A stretch of 64,000 bases of DNA from Microvirga ossetica (GCF_002741015.1 NZ_CP016616.1:1471501-1535500); one strand, 5' to 3'; counted from the stretch's first letter, positions 53,239 to 62,667 are shown. The notes: generated from the letters alone by a model not told the origin. Numbers and translations: made by a program.

Positions 53239-53909
53239 CAGATCCTCCCGCTGTGATCGGCCACGTCAACCGGGGCCGGACGGCGGTTGCGGGTGGTGAG
53301 AAACAGAATGATGGCGGCGGCGGCCATGATGCCGGCGGTGGCGCGCAGCACCGCCTTCTGCGACCAGTCGGAGGGGAAGAGGCTGGTGAGCGCCTGCGGG
53401 AAGACCGGGATCGGCAGGTTGAGGAGGTCGCCGAACAGCACCATGCAGAAGGGGGTGAGGCTGAGCGCCAGGAGAACGAGATCGCGCAAGCGCGCCTCGG
53501 GGGTGGCATAGCCGCCGAGGATGATGGCGAGTGGCCCGGCGAAGAGCAGGCCGAGGCCCGGCGTGGCCAGCCCGCCGCCGAAGGAGAAGGGGCGGATGGT
53601 CAGCGCGAAGGCAACGATGGCGCCGATGACGAAGACCGGGCCGCGCAGGCCCCAGCGCTCCAGGGCATCGCCCTCCTTGATGAAGGCGAAGGCCAGAAGG
53701 GCGAGGCCGGACAGGCCGACGCCGATGGCGAGCCAGCGCGGCAGCATCGCCGGACCCATGGCGTTGAGCGTGCCCTGATCGAGATCCCGGGTGAGCCAGA
53801 GCGCGAGGGCGGCAAGAGCGACGAGGAGAATCCCCCCGGCCAAGCTTTGCGGGGCACGGACCGAACCGCGATGGTGCGGAGGCTCGGAGCCTTCGTGGAG
53901 AACAGACAT
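53238..53909 (-). CDS. tctB: Tripartite tricarboxylate transporter small permease TctB
   Basis: A 223-residue membrane protein with about five helices, including GGILLVALAALALWLTRDLDQG, the fixed first segment of TctB, and LGLLFAGPLAIILGGYATPEARLRDL. Works with TctA. First gene of the operon with a GGGAGG site. No TctDE two-component genes are nearby. Confidence 0.9.
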   Translation of the reverse strand: MSVLHEGSEPPHHRGSVRAPQSLAGGILLVALAALALWLTRDLDQGTLNAMGPAMLPRWLAIGVGLSGLALLAFAFIKEGDALERWGLRGPVFVIGAIVAFALTIRPFSFGGGLATPGLGLLFAGPLAIILGGYATPEARLRDLVLLALSLTPFCMVLFGDLLNLPIPVFPQALTSLFPSDWSQKAVLRATAGIMAAAAIILFLTTRNRRPAPVDVADHSGRI

Positions 53910-54345
53910 GGGCGACCTCCCGGCGAGCGCATCCCGCGCCCAAGGTTGTTGAGACCGATATGGCCCGAGGCCGCTCTCTGGATCAAGCTTCCGCTTTCTC
54001 GAAGGGAAGGTTTCTCAACAAGACCTCTTCGAATGACCCATCCATCGCAAAGAGGTCTATTAAACTATTGGACAGTGAGCTTCGCCTCATGGAAGGTCAC
54101 TTGATCACGTGCCCGGTCTTGTCTAGATGGACCCTTGTACTGCCAGGCCGGGCCCCTCTGGTCGCTTCTCTGCGAAGCGGCGATGTCGGACTGGATGAAA
54201 ACCAGGGCGGCCTGGGTTCGTTCAAAAAGACGGTTTTGCCTGCATTTCGGCTCGATGTCCGAAGGATTTCGCGACATTCCGGTGCCAGATGCGTCTCTTT
54301 GAGCGTTTCACATGCGCTGCCCCCAACCGACATATGAGGCACCGC
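53910..54345. other. Divergent intergenic region, no gene found
   Basis: 436 bases between the minus-strand tct operon and the plus-strand TerC gene. It should hold both promoters. No frame with a good ribosome-binding site was seen. No recognisable manganese riboswitch motif was found upstream of the TerC gene. Confidence 0.45.
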
Positions 54346-55017
54346 ATGTTTGATCTCTCGCAGTTTTTCGGACCCGAGGTCGTCGCCTTCCTGATGGTCG
54401 TCGGCATCGACCTGGCGCTTGCCGGCGACAACGCTATCGTCATCGGCTTGGCCGCCGCCGGTCTCCCGAAGGAGCAGCGCAACAAGGCCATCCTTCTCGG
54501 CGTTCTCGCCGCCACCGTTCTGCGTATCATTTTCGCGCTGATCACCACCCAGCTTCTCCAGATCGTGGGCCTGCTCCTAGCAGGTGGCATCCTGCTGCTC
54601 TGGGTCTGCTGGAAGATGTGGCGCGAGCTGCGCACCGGCCATGAGGCCGAGCAGCATGCGGCTGAGGAAGCTCTCGAGGGTCGGGACATCGATCAGGACG
54701 GCACCATTGGCGGAGGCGTTCCGCGCAAGACCTTCGCCCAGGCCGCCTGGCAGATCATCATCGCCGACGTGTCGATGTCGCTCGACAACGTGCTGGCGGT
54801 GGCGGGAGCGGCGCGTGAGCACCCCTACATCCTTGCCTTCGGCCTGCTGCTGTCGATCGCTCTCATGGGCATTGCGGCCTCCTTCATCGCCCGCCTGCTC
54901 CAGCGCTACCGCTGGATCGCCTATGTGGGGCTGGCGATCATCCTCTATGTGTCGCTCAAGATGATCTACGAGGGCTTCCTGGAGGTTTCTCCGCTGGTCA
55001 ACGGCGCCGTCGGCTAA
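54346..55017 (+). CDS. TerC family membrane protein
   Basis: A 223-residue inner-membrane protein of the TerC/YjbE family (FFGPEVVAFLMVVGIDLALAGDNAIVIGLAAAGLP; IIIADVSMSLDNVLAVAGAA). Two acidic metal-type motifs (DLALAGDNA and DVSMSLDNV) are conserved. TerC proteins are implicated in manganese export and metal loading of exported enzymes. The start at 54346 gives the family N-terminus MFDLSQFF. Confidence 0.92.
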   Translation: MFDLSQFFGPEVVAFLMVVGIDLALAGDNAIVIGLAAAGLPKEQRNKAILLGVLAATVLRIIFALITTQLLQIVGLLLAGGILLLWVCWKMWRELRTGHEAEQHAAEEALEGRDIDQDGTIGGGVPRKTFAQAAWQIIIADVSMSLDNVLAVAGAAREHPYILAFGLLLSIALMGIAASFIARLLQRYRWIAYVGLAIILYVSLKMIYEGFLEVSPLVNGAVG

Positions 55018-55019
55018 AG

Positions 55020-55068
55020 CATCGGATCCCGAAAGTGGACTCCGCTTTCGGGATCCATTCGATGCGTC
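55020..55068. repeat. Dispersed palindromic repeat, copy 1
   Basis: AGCATCGGATCCCGAAAGTGGA...TTTCGGGATCC...TCGATGC. An outer GCATCG/CGATGC pair encloses an inner 12-base stem GGATCCCGAAAG / CTTTCGGGATCC. Same family as the copies at 57109 and 57176. Directly after the TerC stop, so it may also terminate transcription. Confidence 0.7.
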
Positions 55069-55128
55069 CTCTCTAGACCTGCGTATCGAATCTCCAATTG
55101 ACGGCGGAGATGCGGGAAGGCACAGAGC

Positions 55129-55839
55129 ATGTCGCTCATGTCCCCCGCACTCCGCCCTTATTTTTCCACGGCAGGCCTGCGCTACGGCGCGCGTGCCACC
55201 CTGCCCGCCTTTCCCGGCTTCATCATGTTCGCCCTCGCCTTCGGCGCGGCAGCGGCCCAGAAGGGCCTGTCGCTCGGCGAAACCCTCGGGCTCTCCGCCT
55301 TCGTCTATGCGGGGGCATCCCAGATGGTCGGGCTCGAAATCTGGCAGAAGGCCTGGACCCCGTCGACGATCCTCACGATCATGACCGTGACCGCCATCGT
55401 CAACGCGCGCATGATCCTGCTGGGCGCGACCCTCCAGCCTTGGCTGAAGGACGAACCCCTGGCCCGCACCGCGCTCAACCTCTTCCTCATCACCGAGGCC
55501 GGATGGCTCGTGAGCACACGCTATCACAACGAGGGCGGCCGGGATGTCGGCGTGCTGCTGGGATGCGGGATGATCCTCTGGACGGTGTGGATCGCCGCGA
55601 CGCTTGGCGGCTACTTCGCAGGCGCCCTCGTACCGGAACCCCGGCGTTTCGGACTCGATCTCGTGATGCCGATCTTTTTCGGCGTCATGCTCGTGCCGCT
55701 CTGGAAAGGTGCCAGGACCGCCCTGCCCTGGCTCGTGGCGGGCCTCGTCGCGCTCATCGTCCATGCCCTGGTGCCGGGCTACGTCTTCATCATCGCCGGG
55801 GCCCTTACCGGAGTCGCGGCCGGGATGCTGATCGAATGA
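55129..55839 (+). CDS. azlC: AzlC family branched-chain amino acid exporter subunit
   Basis: A 236-residue membrane protein of the AzlC/YgaZ family (GARATLPAFPGFIMFALAFGAAAAQKGLSLGET; FVYAGASQMVGLEIW; IVNARMILLGATLQPWL). With AzlD it exports branched-chain amino acids or related compounds. The azlD ATG overlaps its stop by four bases. Confidence 0.93.
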   Translation: MSLMSPALRPYFSTAGLRYGARATLPAFPGFIMFALAFGAAAAQKGLSLGETLGLSAFVYAGASQMVGLEIWQKAWTPSTILTIMTVTAIVNARMILLGATLQPWLKDEPLARTALNLFLITEAGWLVSTRYHNEGGRDVGVLLGCGMILWTVWIAATLGGYFAGALVPEPRRFGLDLVMPIFFGVMLVPLWKGARTALPWLVAGLVALIVHALVPGYVFIIAGALTGVAAGMLIE

Positions 55840-56156
55840 ATACGGCCACCGTCATCGCGAGCCCGTGGGGCTCGGTTCTCGCCATCGCCGCAATGGCGCT
55901 CGTGACGTTTCTGTGCCGCATCGCAGGCGTCGTCGTCATGAGCCGCGTGCGCATCACGCCGCGCATCGAGCGCGGCCTGCGCGCGCTTCCCGGCTCCATC
56001 ATCCTGGCGACGATCCTGCCGGTGGCGATGGACAACGGCTGGCCTGCCATCGCCGCGCTCGCGGCCGCTATCGTCGCCATGGCGGCGACGCGGATCGACA
56101 TCGTCGGCCTTCTCGCCGGCCTAGGCACCCTTGCCGTCATCAGGGCCCTTGGATGA
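55836..56156 (+). CDS. azlD: AzlD family branched-chain amino acid exporter subunit
   Basis: A 106-residue membrane protein with three to four helices (MALVTFLCRIAGVVVMSRVRITPRIERGLRALPGSIILATILP), the small AzlD/YgaH partner of AzlC. ATGA overlap with azlC shows coupling. Its 3' end overlaps the 3' end of the convergent phosphatase gene by 36 bases. Confidence 0.92.
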   Translation: MNTATVIASPWGSVLAIAAMALVTFLCRIAGVVVMSRVRITPRIERGLRALPGSIILATILPVAMDNGWPAIAALAAAIVAMAATRIDIVGLLAGLGTLAVIRALG

Positions 56157-56603
56157 GCCCTGCTTGAGCCGCAGGCGGATGCGGTACATCAGCCCATCGC
56201 GAGTGTTGCGGTAGGCATCGAGAACCTGCTCGCGCGAGCCCTGCGTGATCGTCGGGTCCGGCGTCGGCCAGTATTCCACCTCGGCCGCGATGGTGCGCGT
56301 CAGCTCGAGAGCGGCGTGATGGGCCTCCGGCGAGAGGGAGATGATGAGGTCGAAATTGAGGCCCTCCCATTCCTCCAGCTCTTCGAGCGTGCGCGGCCGG
56401 TGCTTTGAGCCGTCGATGCCGATCTCGGACAGGATCGATGCCGTGAAGCCGTCCGCCTCGCTTTTGCGGACACCGGCGGATTGCACATAGATCGACTTGC
56501 CGAAGTAATGTCGCGCAATGGCTTCGGCCATGGCGGAGCGCACGGCGTTCATCGCACAGACGAACAGAACCGAGTGGATCCGTTTCGAGCGGAACTCGTC
56601 CAC
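56121..56603 (-). CDS. Low-molecular-weight phosphatase family protein
   Basis: A 160-residue protein with an LMW protein tyrosine phosphatase/arsenate reductase fold. The P-loop is CAMNAVRS near residue 16 (VLFVCAMNAVRSAMAEAIARHYFG). The usual CX5R spacing C-AMNAV-R-S is kept. It follows UPF0262 by three bases, in the order hisD-UPF0262-phosphatase seen across Rhizobiales. Physiological substrate unknown; free arsenate reductase activity is an alternative. Confidence 0.88.
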   Translation of the reverse strand: MDEFRSKRIHSVLFVCAMNAVRSAMAEAIARHYFGKSIYVQSAGVRKSEADGFTASILSEIGIDGSKHRPRTLEELEEWEGLNFDLIISLSPEAHHAALELTRTIAAEVEYWPTPDPTITQGSREQVLDAYRNTRDGLMYRIRLRLKQGSSKGPDDGKGA

Positions 56604-56606
56604 GTG

Positions 56607-57092
56607 TCAGCCCTTCCAGTGAAGCGCGAAGATCAGCGTGAAGATACGCCGGGCCGTATCGAAATCGAGGATGAGCTTGCCCTCGAGGCGCTTCATCAGA
56701 AGTTCGGCCGCCTCGTTGTGCAGCCCGCGCCGTCCCATGTCGATGGCTTCGATCTGCGCCGGAGAGGAGGCGCGGATGGCTTGGTAATAGCTGTCGCAGA
56801 TCATCTCGTAATCGCGGATCGCCTTGCGGAACGGCGTCAGCGACAGGTGATGCGAAACGAGGTGCGCCCCATCCTGCGCGTTGACCTCGAAGCAGAGCTT
56901 CTTCTCGATCAGTGAGATGCGCAGAACATAGGGCCCGCCATCGTAACCCGGCAGGGCGAAGGTGTTCTCTTCGAGAATATCGTAGATGGCGATGGCACGC
57001 TCGTGCTCCTGGTCGGGGTTGCCGCGGCCGATGGAGGATTCGTCGAGCGTGACGGCGACCAGCCGGGTGCGCTCCTTCGCTTCGCTCGCCAT
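56607..57092 (-). CDS. UPF0262 family protein
   Basis: A 161-residue conserved alphaproteobacterial protein ([66 protein letters not shown]). The start [11 protein letters not shown] at 57092 follows GGCGGAGGG; extending further would translate a dispersed repeat. Function unknown, but always in the hisD neighbourhood. Confidence 0.92.
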   Translation of the reverse strand: MASEAKERTRLVAVTLDESSIGRGNPDQEHERAIAIYDILEENTFALPGYDGGPYVLRISLIEKKLCFEVNAQDGAHLVSHHLSLTPFRKAIRDYEMICDSYYQAIRASSPAQIEAIDMGRRGLHNEAAELLMKRLEGKLILDFDTARRIFTLIFALHWKG

Positions 57093-57108
57093 CCGCCCTC
57101 CGCCAGCC

Positions 57109-57161
57109 TCGAGCATCGGACCCAAAAGTGGATTTGCACTTTTGGGATTCATCCGATGCTC
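57109..57161. repeat. Dispersed palindromic repeat, copy 2
   Basis: GAGCATCGGACCCAAAAGTGGA...CACTTTTGGGATTCATCCGATGCTC. Outer arms GAGCATCGGA / TCCGATGCTC are perfect and inner arms CCCAAAAGTG / CACTTTTGGG are perfect. Same family as copy 1. Confidence 0.75.
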
Positions 57162-57175
57162 CTGTTCCTAATATG

Positions 57176-57247
57176 CGCATCGTTGAGCGCGGAACCGGAG
57201 GTCCGCGTCAGCGAAAACCGGAACCACTTTTCCGCACGATGCGCTAG
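57176..57247. repeat. Dispersed palindromic repeat, copy 3 (longer form)
   Basis: Outer arms GCGCATCG / CGATGCGC enclose GCGGAACCGGAGGTCCGC and GCGAAAACCGGAACCACTTTTCCGC. On the minus strand it reads GCATCGTGCGGAAAAGTGG, the same CATCG...AAAAGTGG core as copies 1 and 2. It abuts the hisD stop. Confidence 0.65.
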
Positions 57248-58536
57248 AGGTTCAGGCGGATCGCGACCGACCGCGCATGCCCCTCCAGTCCCTCCGAACG
57301 CCCGAGCGCGATCGCTGCCGGGCCGAGCGCACGCAGAGCGCCCGCATCGCATTTCAGGATCGAGGTTCGCTTCATGAAGTCAAGCACGCTTAAGCCCGAG
57401 GAGAAACGGGCCGAGCGGGCCGTGGGCAGGACGTGGTTCGGACCGCCCACGTAATCGCCGATGGCCTCGGGCGTGTGGCTGCCGAGGAAGATCGAGCCGG
57501 CGTTGCGGACCTTCGCCGCGAACTCCTCGGCGTTCTCCGTCTCGATTTCGAGATGCTCCGGCGCGAGCCGGTCGACCAGGGGAATGGCGTTCTCGAGCCG
57601 GTCGATCAGGATGATGGCGCCGTAATCGCGCCAGCTGGCACCGGCGATCTCGGCCTTCGGCAGGGTCCGGAGCTGGCGCTCGACGGCCTTCTCGACCGCG
57701 TCGGCGAGCGCGGGGCTGTCGGTGATGAGGATCGACTGGGCAGCGGGATCGTGCTCGGCCTGTGCCAAGAGATCGGCGGCGATCCAGTCCGGATTGCTGT
57801 GGGCATCCGCGAGGATCAGCACTTCGGAGGGTCCTGCGATCATGTCGATGCCGACCTGGCCGAAGACGCGGCGCTTGGCGGCCGCCACATAGGCGTTGCC
57901 GGGACCGACGATCTTGGCGACCGGATTCAGGCTCTCCGTGCCGTAGGCGAGCGCCGCCACGGCCTGGGCGCCGCCGATGCGGTAGACCTCGTCGACGCCG
58001 GCAAGGCGCGCCGCGGCCAGAACGAGCGGGTTCGTCTCGCCCTTCGGGGTTGGGACGACCATGACGACGCGCGGCACGCCAGCGACCTTCGCCGGCACCG
58101 CGTTCATCAGGACGGAGGAGGGATAGCTCGCCCGCCCGCCGGGAACGTAGAGGCCGACGGATTCGATCGCTGTCCAGCGCCAGCCCAGGGTGACGCCCAC
58201 CGAGTCCGTGCTCATGGAATCCTGCGGGCGTTGCGTCCGGTGATAGGTCTCGATGCGCTCCTTCGCGAGCGCGAGGGCTTCCAGCGCCTCCTTCGGGCAT
58301 TCGGCCCTGGCGGCATCGATCTCGGCATCCGAGATGCGCAGGGTCTCAGGCTGGAGGGCGAGCCCGTCGAAGCGAAGCGTGAAGTCGATCAGGGCCTCGT
58401 CGCCCCGCACCATCACCTCTTCGATGATGGCACGCACCGCCTGGTCCACGTCCTCCGAGACCTCGCGCTTGGCCGAAAGGAGAGCGGCGAAAGCCTTCGG
58501 GAAGGAAGCCTCCCGCGCGTCAAGCCTCTGCGCCAT
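57244..58536 (-). CDS. hisD: Histidinol dehydrogenase
   Basis: A 430-residue zinc enzyme catalysing the last two steps of histidine biosynthesis (L-histidinol to L-histidine with two NAD+). Family segments are GLYVPGGRASYPSSVLMNAVPA, IDMIAGPSEVLILAD, DLLAQAEHDPAAQSILIT and APEHLEI with catalytic Glu-His. The start MAQRLDAREASFPKAF shares a base with the DUF2948 stop (TAATG). Confidence 0.97.
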   Translation of the reverse strand: MAQRLDAREASFPKAFAALLSAKREVSEDVDQAVRAIIEEVMVRGDEALIDFTLRFDGLALQPETLRISDAEIDAARAECPKEALEALALAKERIETYHRTQRPQDSMSTDSVGVTLGWRWTAIESVGLYVPGGRASYPSSVLMNAVPAKVAGVPRVVMVVPTPKGETNPLVLAAARLAGVDEVYRIGGAQAVAALAYGTESLNPVAKIVGPGNAYVAAAKRRVFGQVGIDMIAGPSEVLILADAHSNPDWIAADLLAQAEHDPAAQSILITDSPALADAVEKAVERQLRTLPKAEIAGASWRDYGAIILIDRLENAIPLVDRLAPEHLEIETENAEEFAAKVRNAGSIFLGSHTPEAIGDYVGGPNHVLPTARSARFSSGLSVLDFMKRTSILKCDAGALRALGPAAIALGRSEGLEGHARSVAIRLNL

Positions 58537-58976
58537 TACGGACGCCCCGCCGCTTGAACCTGGTCGTCGTGGGAGGGGCGGCTTTCGGCAGCCCAGACCG
58601 GACCGGTGTCTTTCATCTGCATCTCGATGCACTCCAGGTCCACCTGGATGGCGCCGCCTTCGGCAAAGATCAAGGTGGCAGTGCCCGACGGAGCGCTGGC
58701 CTCCTCGAAGGCGATGGCGAGAAGGTTAAGGACCGCATCCTTGTTGGTCTGGTCGATGCCCCGGACGCGCACGCCCGTGACGTTCTCGAAATGCATGCAG
58801 GTCAGCCGCCGCTGAGGCGTCGCGGCCTCCCAGTCGTAGCGGCGGATCTGGATGGCGAAACGCCTTTCCCGGGGCAGATAGGCGATGTCGCCCACCCGCA
58901 GGAGCGAATCCTGAAGATGAGCGGAAATGACGGCAAGGTCGTCGGGGTCGAACGCGACGAGTCTGAGGAGGTCCAT
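58536..58976 (-). CDS. DUF2948 family protein
   Basis: A 146-residue alphaproteobacterial protein (MDLLRLVAFDPDDLAVISAHLQDSLLRVGDI; RRFAIQIRRYDWE; IFAEGGAIQVDLECIEMQMKDTG). It lies between murA and hisD, its usual place in Rhizobiales. The start at 58976 follows a GGTTGGTGG-type site. Function unknown. Confidence 0.88.
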   Translation of the reverse strand: MDLLRLVAFDPDDLAVISAHLQDSLLRVGDIAYLPRERRFAIQIRRYDWEAATPQRRLTCMHFENVTGVRVRGIDQTNKDAVLNLLAIAFEEASAPSGTATLIFAEGGAIQVDLECIEMQMKDTGPVWAAESRPSHDDQVQAAGRP

Positions 58977-59098
58977 GGAGCCACCAACCTGTTGTTGAAC
59001 TTTAAGGTTTAGGTAGAGAGCCCCCTGCCCCGGCGCAACCTCCCGGGCCACGGTCCGGCCTCTTCTTCGAAGGCCGGTCTGTAGGGAATGCCCGGCCT

Positions 59099-59129
59099 GA
59101 AAAAGAAAAGCCGGCTGAAAAGCCGGCTT
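59099..59129 (-). terminator. Rho-independent terminator of murA
   Basis: Stem AAGCCGGCT / AGCCGGCTT with GAAA loop. On the minus strand it is followed by TTTTCTTTTT. Confidence 0.85.
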
Positions 59130-59137
59130 CTCGATCG

Positions 59138-60427
59138 TCAGCCCCTCAGGCGCTCGATCTGAGCGCCGCAGCGGGCGAGCTTGGCTTCGAGCGCCTCGAA
59201 GCCGCGATCCAGGTGATAGACCCGGTTGATGGTGGTCTCGCCGTCCGCCACCAGCCCCGCGATCACCAATGAGACCGAGGCGCGCAGATCCGTGGCCATG
59301 ACCGGCGCGCCCTTGAGGCCGGGCACGCCGTCCACATAGGCGCTGTCGCCGTCGAGGCGGATCTGGGCGCCTAGGCGGGCGAGCTCCTGCACATGCATGA
59401 AGCGGTTCTCGAAGATCGTCTCGCGGATGCGCGAGGTGCCGCTGGCCCGGGTCATGAGGGCCATGAACTGCGCCTGCAGGTCGGTCGGGAAGCCCGGGAA
59501 GGGGTCGGTGGTCACGTCGACCGGCTGGATGCCATTGCCGTTGCGACGGACGCGGATGCCGCCATGGGTCGAGGTCACTTCGGTCCCCGCCTGGCCGAGC
59601 GCGTCGAGGGCGGCCTGGAGATAATCAGGCCGGGTGTTGTCGAGCACGAGGTCGCCGCCGGTCATGGCAACCGCCATGGCATAGGTGCCGGTCTCGATGC
59701 GGTCGGGCATGACGTCGTGCGACGCGCCGTTGAGGCGAGCGACGCCCTCGACGACGATCTCGGAGGTGCCGGCTCCTTCGATCCTCGCGCCCATCTTGAT
59801 CAGGCACTCCGCCAGATCCACCACCTCCGGCTCGCGGGCGGCGTTGCGGATCACGGTGGTTCCTTGAGCCAGCGTCGCCGCCATCAGGGCGACATGGGTG
59901 CCGCCGACGGTCACCTTGGGAAAGTCGATCTCGGCCCCGATCAGGCCCTTGGGAGCGGTGGCGACCACATAGCCGCTGTCGATCTCGATCGCGGCGCCGA
60001 GCTTGGCGAGCGCCATGATGAGCAGGTCGACCGGACGGGTGCCGATGGCGCATCCGCCCGGCATGGAGACCCGGGCATGGCCGAAGCGGGCCACTAAGGG
60101 GGCGATCACCCAGAAGCTCGCCCGCATGGTCGAGACCAGCTCGTAGGGAGCAACGGTATCGATGATGTTCTTGCCCGTCAGGCGAATCGTCTGCCCGGTC
60201 TCGGACGACTGGCCGGGCCGGCGGCCGGCGATCGAGTGATCGACGCCGAAATTGCTCATGATCCGCAGGAGGGAGGAGATGTCCGCGAGCCGCGGCACAT
60301 TGCCGAGCTCGAGCGTCTCCTCGGTCAGGAGGCTCGCGATCATGAGAGGCAGGGCCGCATTCTTGGCGCCTGAAATCGGAATCAAGCCGTTGAGAGGCAC
60401 GCCGCCCCGGATGCGAATGCGATCCAT
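59138..60427 (-). CDS. murA: UDP-N-acetylglucosamine 1-carboxyvinyltransferase MurA
   Basis: A 429-residue cytosolic enzyme for the first committed step of peptidoglycan synthesis: transfer of enolpyruvate from PEP to UDP-GlcNAc. It begins [27 protein letters not shown]. The catalytic Cys, C126 in [15 protein letters not shown], is present, so the enzyme should be fosfomycin sensitive. ATG 60427 follows AAGGGGAA; an upstream TTG is one codon away and less likely. The downstream terminator separates it from DUF2948-hisD. Confidence 0.97.
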   Translation of the reverse strand: MDRIRIRGGVPLNGLIPISGAKNAALPLMIASLLTEETLELGNVPRLADISSLLRIMSNFGVDHSIAGRRPGQSSETGQTIRLTGKNIIDTVAPYELVSTMRASFWVIAPLVARFGHARVSMPGGCAIGTRPVDLLIMALAKLGAAIEIDSGYVVATAPKGLIGAEIDFPKVTVGGTHVALMAATLAQGTTVIRNAAREPEVVDLAECLIKMGARIEGAGTSEIVVEGVARLNGASHDVMPDRIETGTYAMAVAMTGGDLVLDNTRPDYLQAALDALGQAGTEVTSTHGGIRVRRNGNGIQPVDVTTDPFPGFPTDLQAQFMALMTRASGTSRIRETIFENRFMHVQELARLGAQIRLDGDSAYVDGVPGLKGAPVMATDLRASVSLVIAGLVADGETTINRVYHLDRGFEALEAKLARCGAQIERLRG

Positions 60428-60489
60428 CAAATTCCCCTTGCAAATCTTATCAGCAAACCATGCGCTATGCGCGCCTTGAACCTTTTGGG

Positions 60490-60657
60490 CTAGTCGGACG
60501 GCTTGTCGCGCTCATCCAAAACGCTCAAGCTCTCGGCCTGGGTTCCGGATGCCTTGACGGCCTTCCGCCCCCTGGCCTGGACCTTGCGACGCTTCAGGTT
60601 TTCCTTCAAGGCCGCCTTCAGCCGGTCGGCTTTCTCTTGCGATTTCACGTCAGTCAT
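60490..60657 (-). CDS. Small conserved-looking basic protein upstream of murA
   Basis: A 55-residue protein, [19 protein letters not shown], then [18 protein letters not shown] and an acidic end [12 protein letters not shown]. It is strongly basic in the middle, mostly helical, and probably nucleic-acid or ribosome associated. It lies 62 bases upstream of murA on the same strand. I recognise this kind of small protein next to murA in related bacteria only in general terms; no function is known. Confidence 0.65.
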   Translation of the reverse strand: MTDVKSQEKADRLKAALKENLKRRKVQARGRKAVKASGTQAESLSVLDERDKPSD

Positions 60658-60811
60658 GGTTCACGCGACCCATCGTCGCTTTTATCAAATAGAGGCTTCG
60701 CAAGCGGCTCTCAACCGCAATATCACGGCTCGGCACTTTGACCCGGATCAATGCGATCTGGCATAATGGGCCTACGATCCCCGGGCATTGCATTGCCCAC
60801 CCGGTGAGATG

Positions 60812-62038
60812 ATGGATTACCAGAACTTCTTCCAGTCTGCCCTCGATCGCCTCCAGGCCGAGCGGCGCTACCGCGTTTTTGCCGATATCGAGCGGCTGGC
60901 CGGCCGCTATCCCCAGGCGATCTGGCATGCCCCGGACGGCCCGCGCCCGATCACGGTGTGGTGCTCCAACGACTATCTCGGCATGGGCCAGAACCGGGAC
61001 GTGACCCGCGCCATGGTCGAGGCCGCCTGGCGGCTCGGCACCGGCGCCGGCGGCACACGCAACATCTCGGGCAACAGCCATCCTATTGTGGCGCTCGAAG
61101 CCGAGCTCGCCGATCTCCACGGCAAGGAAGCGGCCCTCGTCTTCACCTCGGGCTACGTCTCGAATCAGACCGGCATCTCGACGCTCGCCAAGCTGATCCC
61201 GAACTGCCTGATCCTCTCGGACGCGCTCAACCACAACTCGATGATCGAGGGCGTGCGCCAGTCGGGCTGCGACAAGGCGATCTTCCGCCACAACGATCTC
61301 GAACACCTGGAGGACCTGCTCCAGGCCGCCGGCGAGAGGCCCAAGCTGATCGTCTTCGAGAGCGTCTATTCCATGGACGGAGACATCTCCCCCATCCATG
61401 CCATCTGCGACCTCGCCGAGCGCTACGGCGCCATGACCTATATCGACGAGGTCCATGCGGTCGGCATGTACGGCCCGCGCGGCGCCGGCATCGCCGAGCG
61501 CGAGGGCGCCATGCACCGGATCGACGTGATCGAGGGTACCCTGGGCAAGGCCTTCGGCGTCATGGGCGGCTATCTGACCGGCACCAAGGCCGTGATGGAT
61601 GCGATCCGCAGCTTCGCCCCCGGCTTCATCTTCACCACCGCCCTGCCCCCGGCGGTCGCCGCCGCCGCGACGGCCTCGATCCGCCACCTCAAGGAATCCG
61701 CCACCGAGCGCCAGCAGCAGCAGCGCCAGGTGGCCCGCACCAAGGCGGTCCTGACCGGAATCGGCCTGCCCGTGCTCGATACACCGACCCATATCGTCCC
61801 CGTGATGGTGGGCAACGCGGAAGCCTGCAAGGCGGCCTCCGACCGGCTGCTGAACAAGCACGGCATCTATATCCAGCCGATCAACTACCCCACGGTGCCG
61901 CGCGGCACCGAGCGGCTGCGCATCACCCCCGGCCCGTTCCACTCGAACGCCCATATCGACGCCCTCGCCGCTGCTCTCGTCGAGGTGTGGACCGCGCTCG
62001 GGCTCCCCCTGGAAGCGAAAATCCAGGCCGCCGAGTAA
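60812..62038 (+). CDS. hemA: 5-aminolevulinate synthase
   Basis: A 408-residue PLP enzyme condensing glycine and succinyl-CoA to 5-aminolevulinate, the first step of heme synthesis by the C4 (Shemin) route of alphaproteobacteria. The start [23 protein letters not shown] is the family N-terminus. The glycine-rich [12 protein letters not shown] and catalytic Lys K246 (EGTLGKAFG) are present, as are [10 protein letters not shown] contacts. It has its own promoter region, divergent from the murA side. Confidence 0.97.
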   Translation: MDYQNFFQSALDRLQAERRYRVFADIERLAGRYPQAIWHAPDGPRPITVWCSNDYLGMGQNRDVTRAMVEAAWRLGTGAGGTRNISGNSHPIVALEAELADLHGKEAALVFTSGYVSNQTGISTLAKLIPNCLILSDALNHNSMIEGVRQSGCDKAIFRHNDLEHLEDLLQAAGERPKLIVFESVYSMDGDISPIHAICDLAERYGAMTYIDEVHAVGMYGPRGAGIAEREGAMHRIDVIEGTLGKAFGVMGGYLTGTKAVMDAIRSFAPGFIFTTALPPAVAAAATASIRHLKESATERQQQQRQVARTKAVLTGIGLPVLDTPTHIVPVMVGNAEACKAASDRLLNKHGIYIQPINYPTVPRGTERLRITPGPFHSNAHIDALAAALVEVWTALGLPLEAKIQAAE

Positions 62039-62103
62039 AGATCATTTTTCAAGCTTGCATGGAGGGCTGCCCTGTGGCAGTAAGCGGCCCTCCCCGTTGG
62101 CGC

Positions 62104-62178
<75 letters not shown>

Positions 62179-62406
62179 GCCACGCCCTCGCGACGCGAGG
62201 GTTCGAGGCTCATCGGCAGCCTCTTTCTCCCCACATCGCAACTCCATTGCGCGCGCCTCATCCGCTGGGGGCAGAACCAAAGGCCTAGTTGTCTTTTGGG
62301 GCTTGGCTTTGCAATAATAAGGTGAGCCGGCAATGCTGGTCTTCGCGGCCTGCATCCCGGGAAAGATGACTGGAGGAAAACCTCCGGCATGATGGGGGAA
62401 TGGACC

Positions 62407-62667
62407 ATGAAGAACGCGGCCGTTGCGCCCGAGATCGCCGATCCGTATGCGGCGCTCGAGCAGATCCTGAAAGTCATCGGAAGATCATGGCTGAGCGAGG
62501 AATGGCGTCTCGAGGACGTCCGCCTTCTCGCTCAGGAGGCTCTCGATAAGCGGGGCCGCAAGACCGGCAGCAGGCGTGCCGCCATTCCGCCTGTCCAGAG
62601 CTCCATCCGCTTCGAGACCAGCGTCCGGCCCCAGACCGCCAAGCTGGATGATCGTCTGCGTCCCTGA
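62407..62667 (+). CDS. Small hypothetical protein
   Basis: An 86-residue protein (MKNAAVAPEIADPYAALEQILKVIGRSWLSEEWRLEDVRLLAQEALDKRGRK) with an N-terminal helical half and a basic, Pro/Arg-rich tail. The start at 62407 follows GGGGGAAT; in-frame ATGs at 62389/62392 have weaker sites. A short hairpin GGAGGAAAACCTCC precedes it. No family recognised. Confidence 0.55.
   Translation: MKNAAVAPEIADPYAALEQILKVIGRSWLSEEWRLEDVRLLAQEALDKRGRKTGSRRAAIPPVQSSIRFETSVRPQTAKLDDRLRP

Noticed and set aside
53910..54345. Manganese (yybP-ykoY) riboswitch upstream of the TerC gene
   Set aside because: TerC genes sometimes have one, but no conserved core sequence or fitting hairpin pair was recognisable here.
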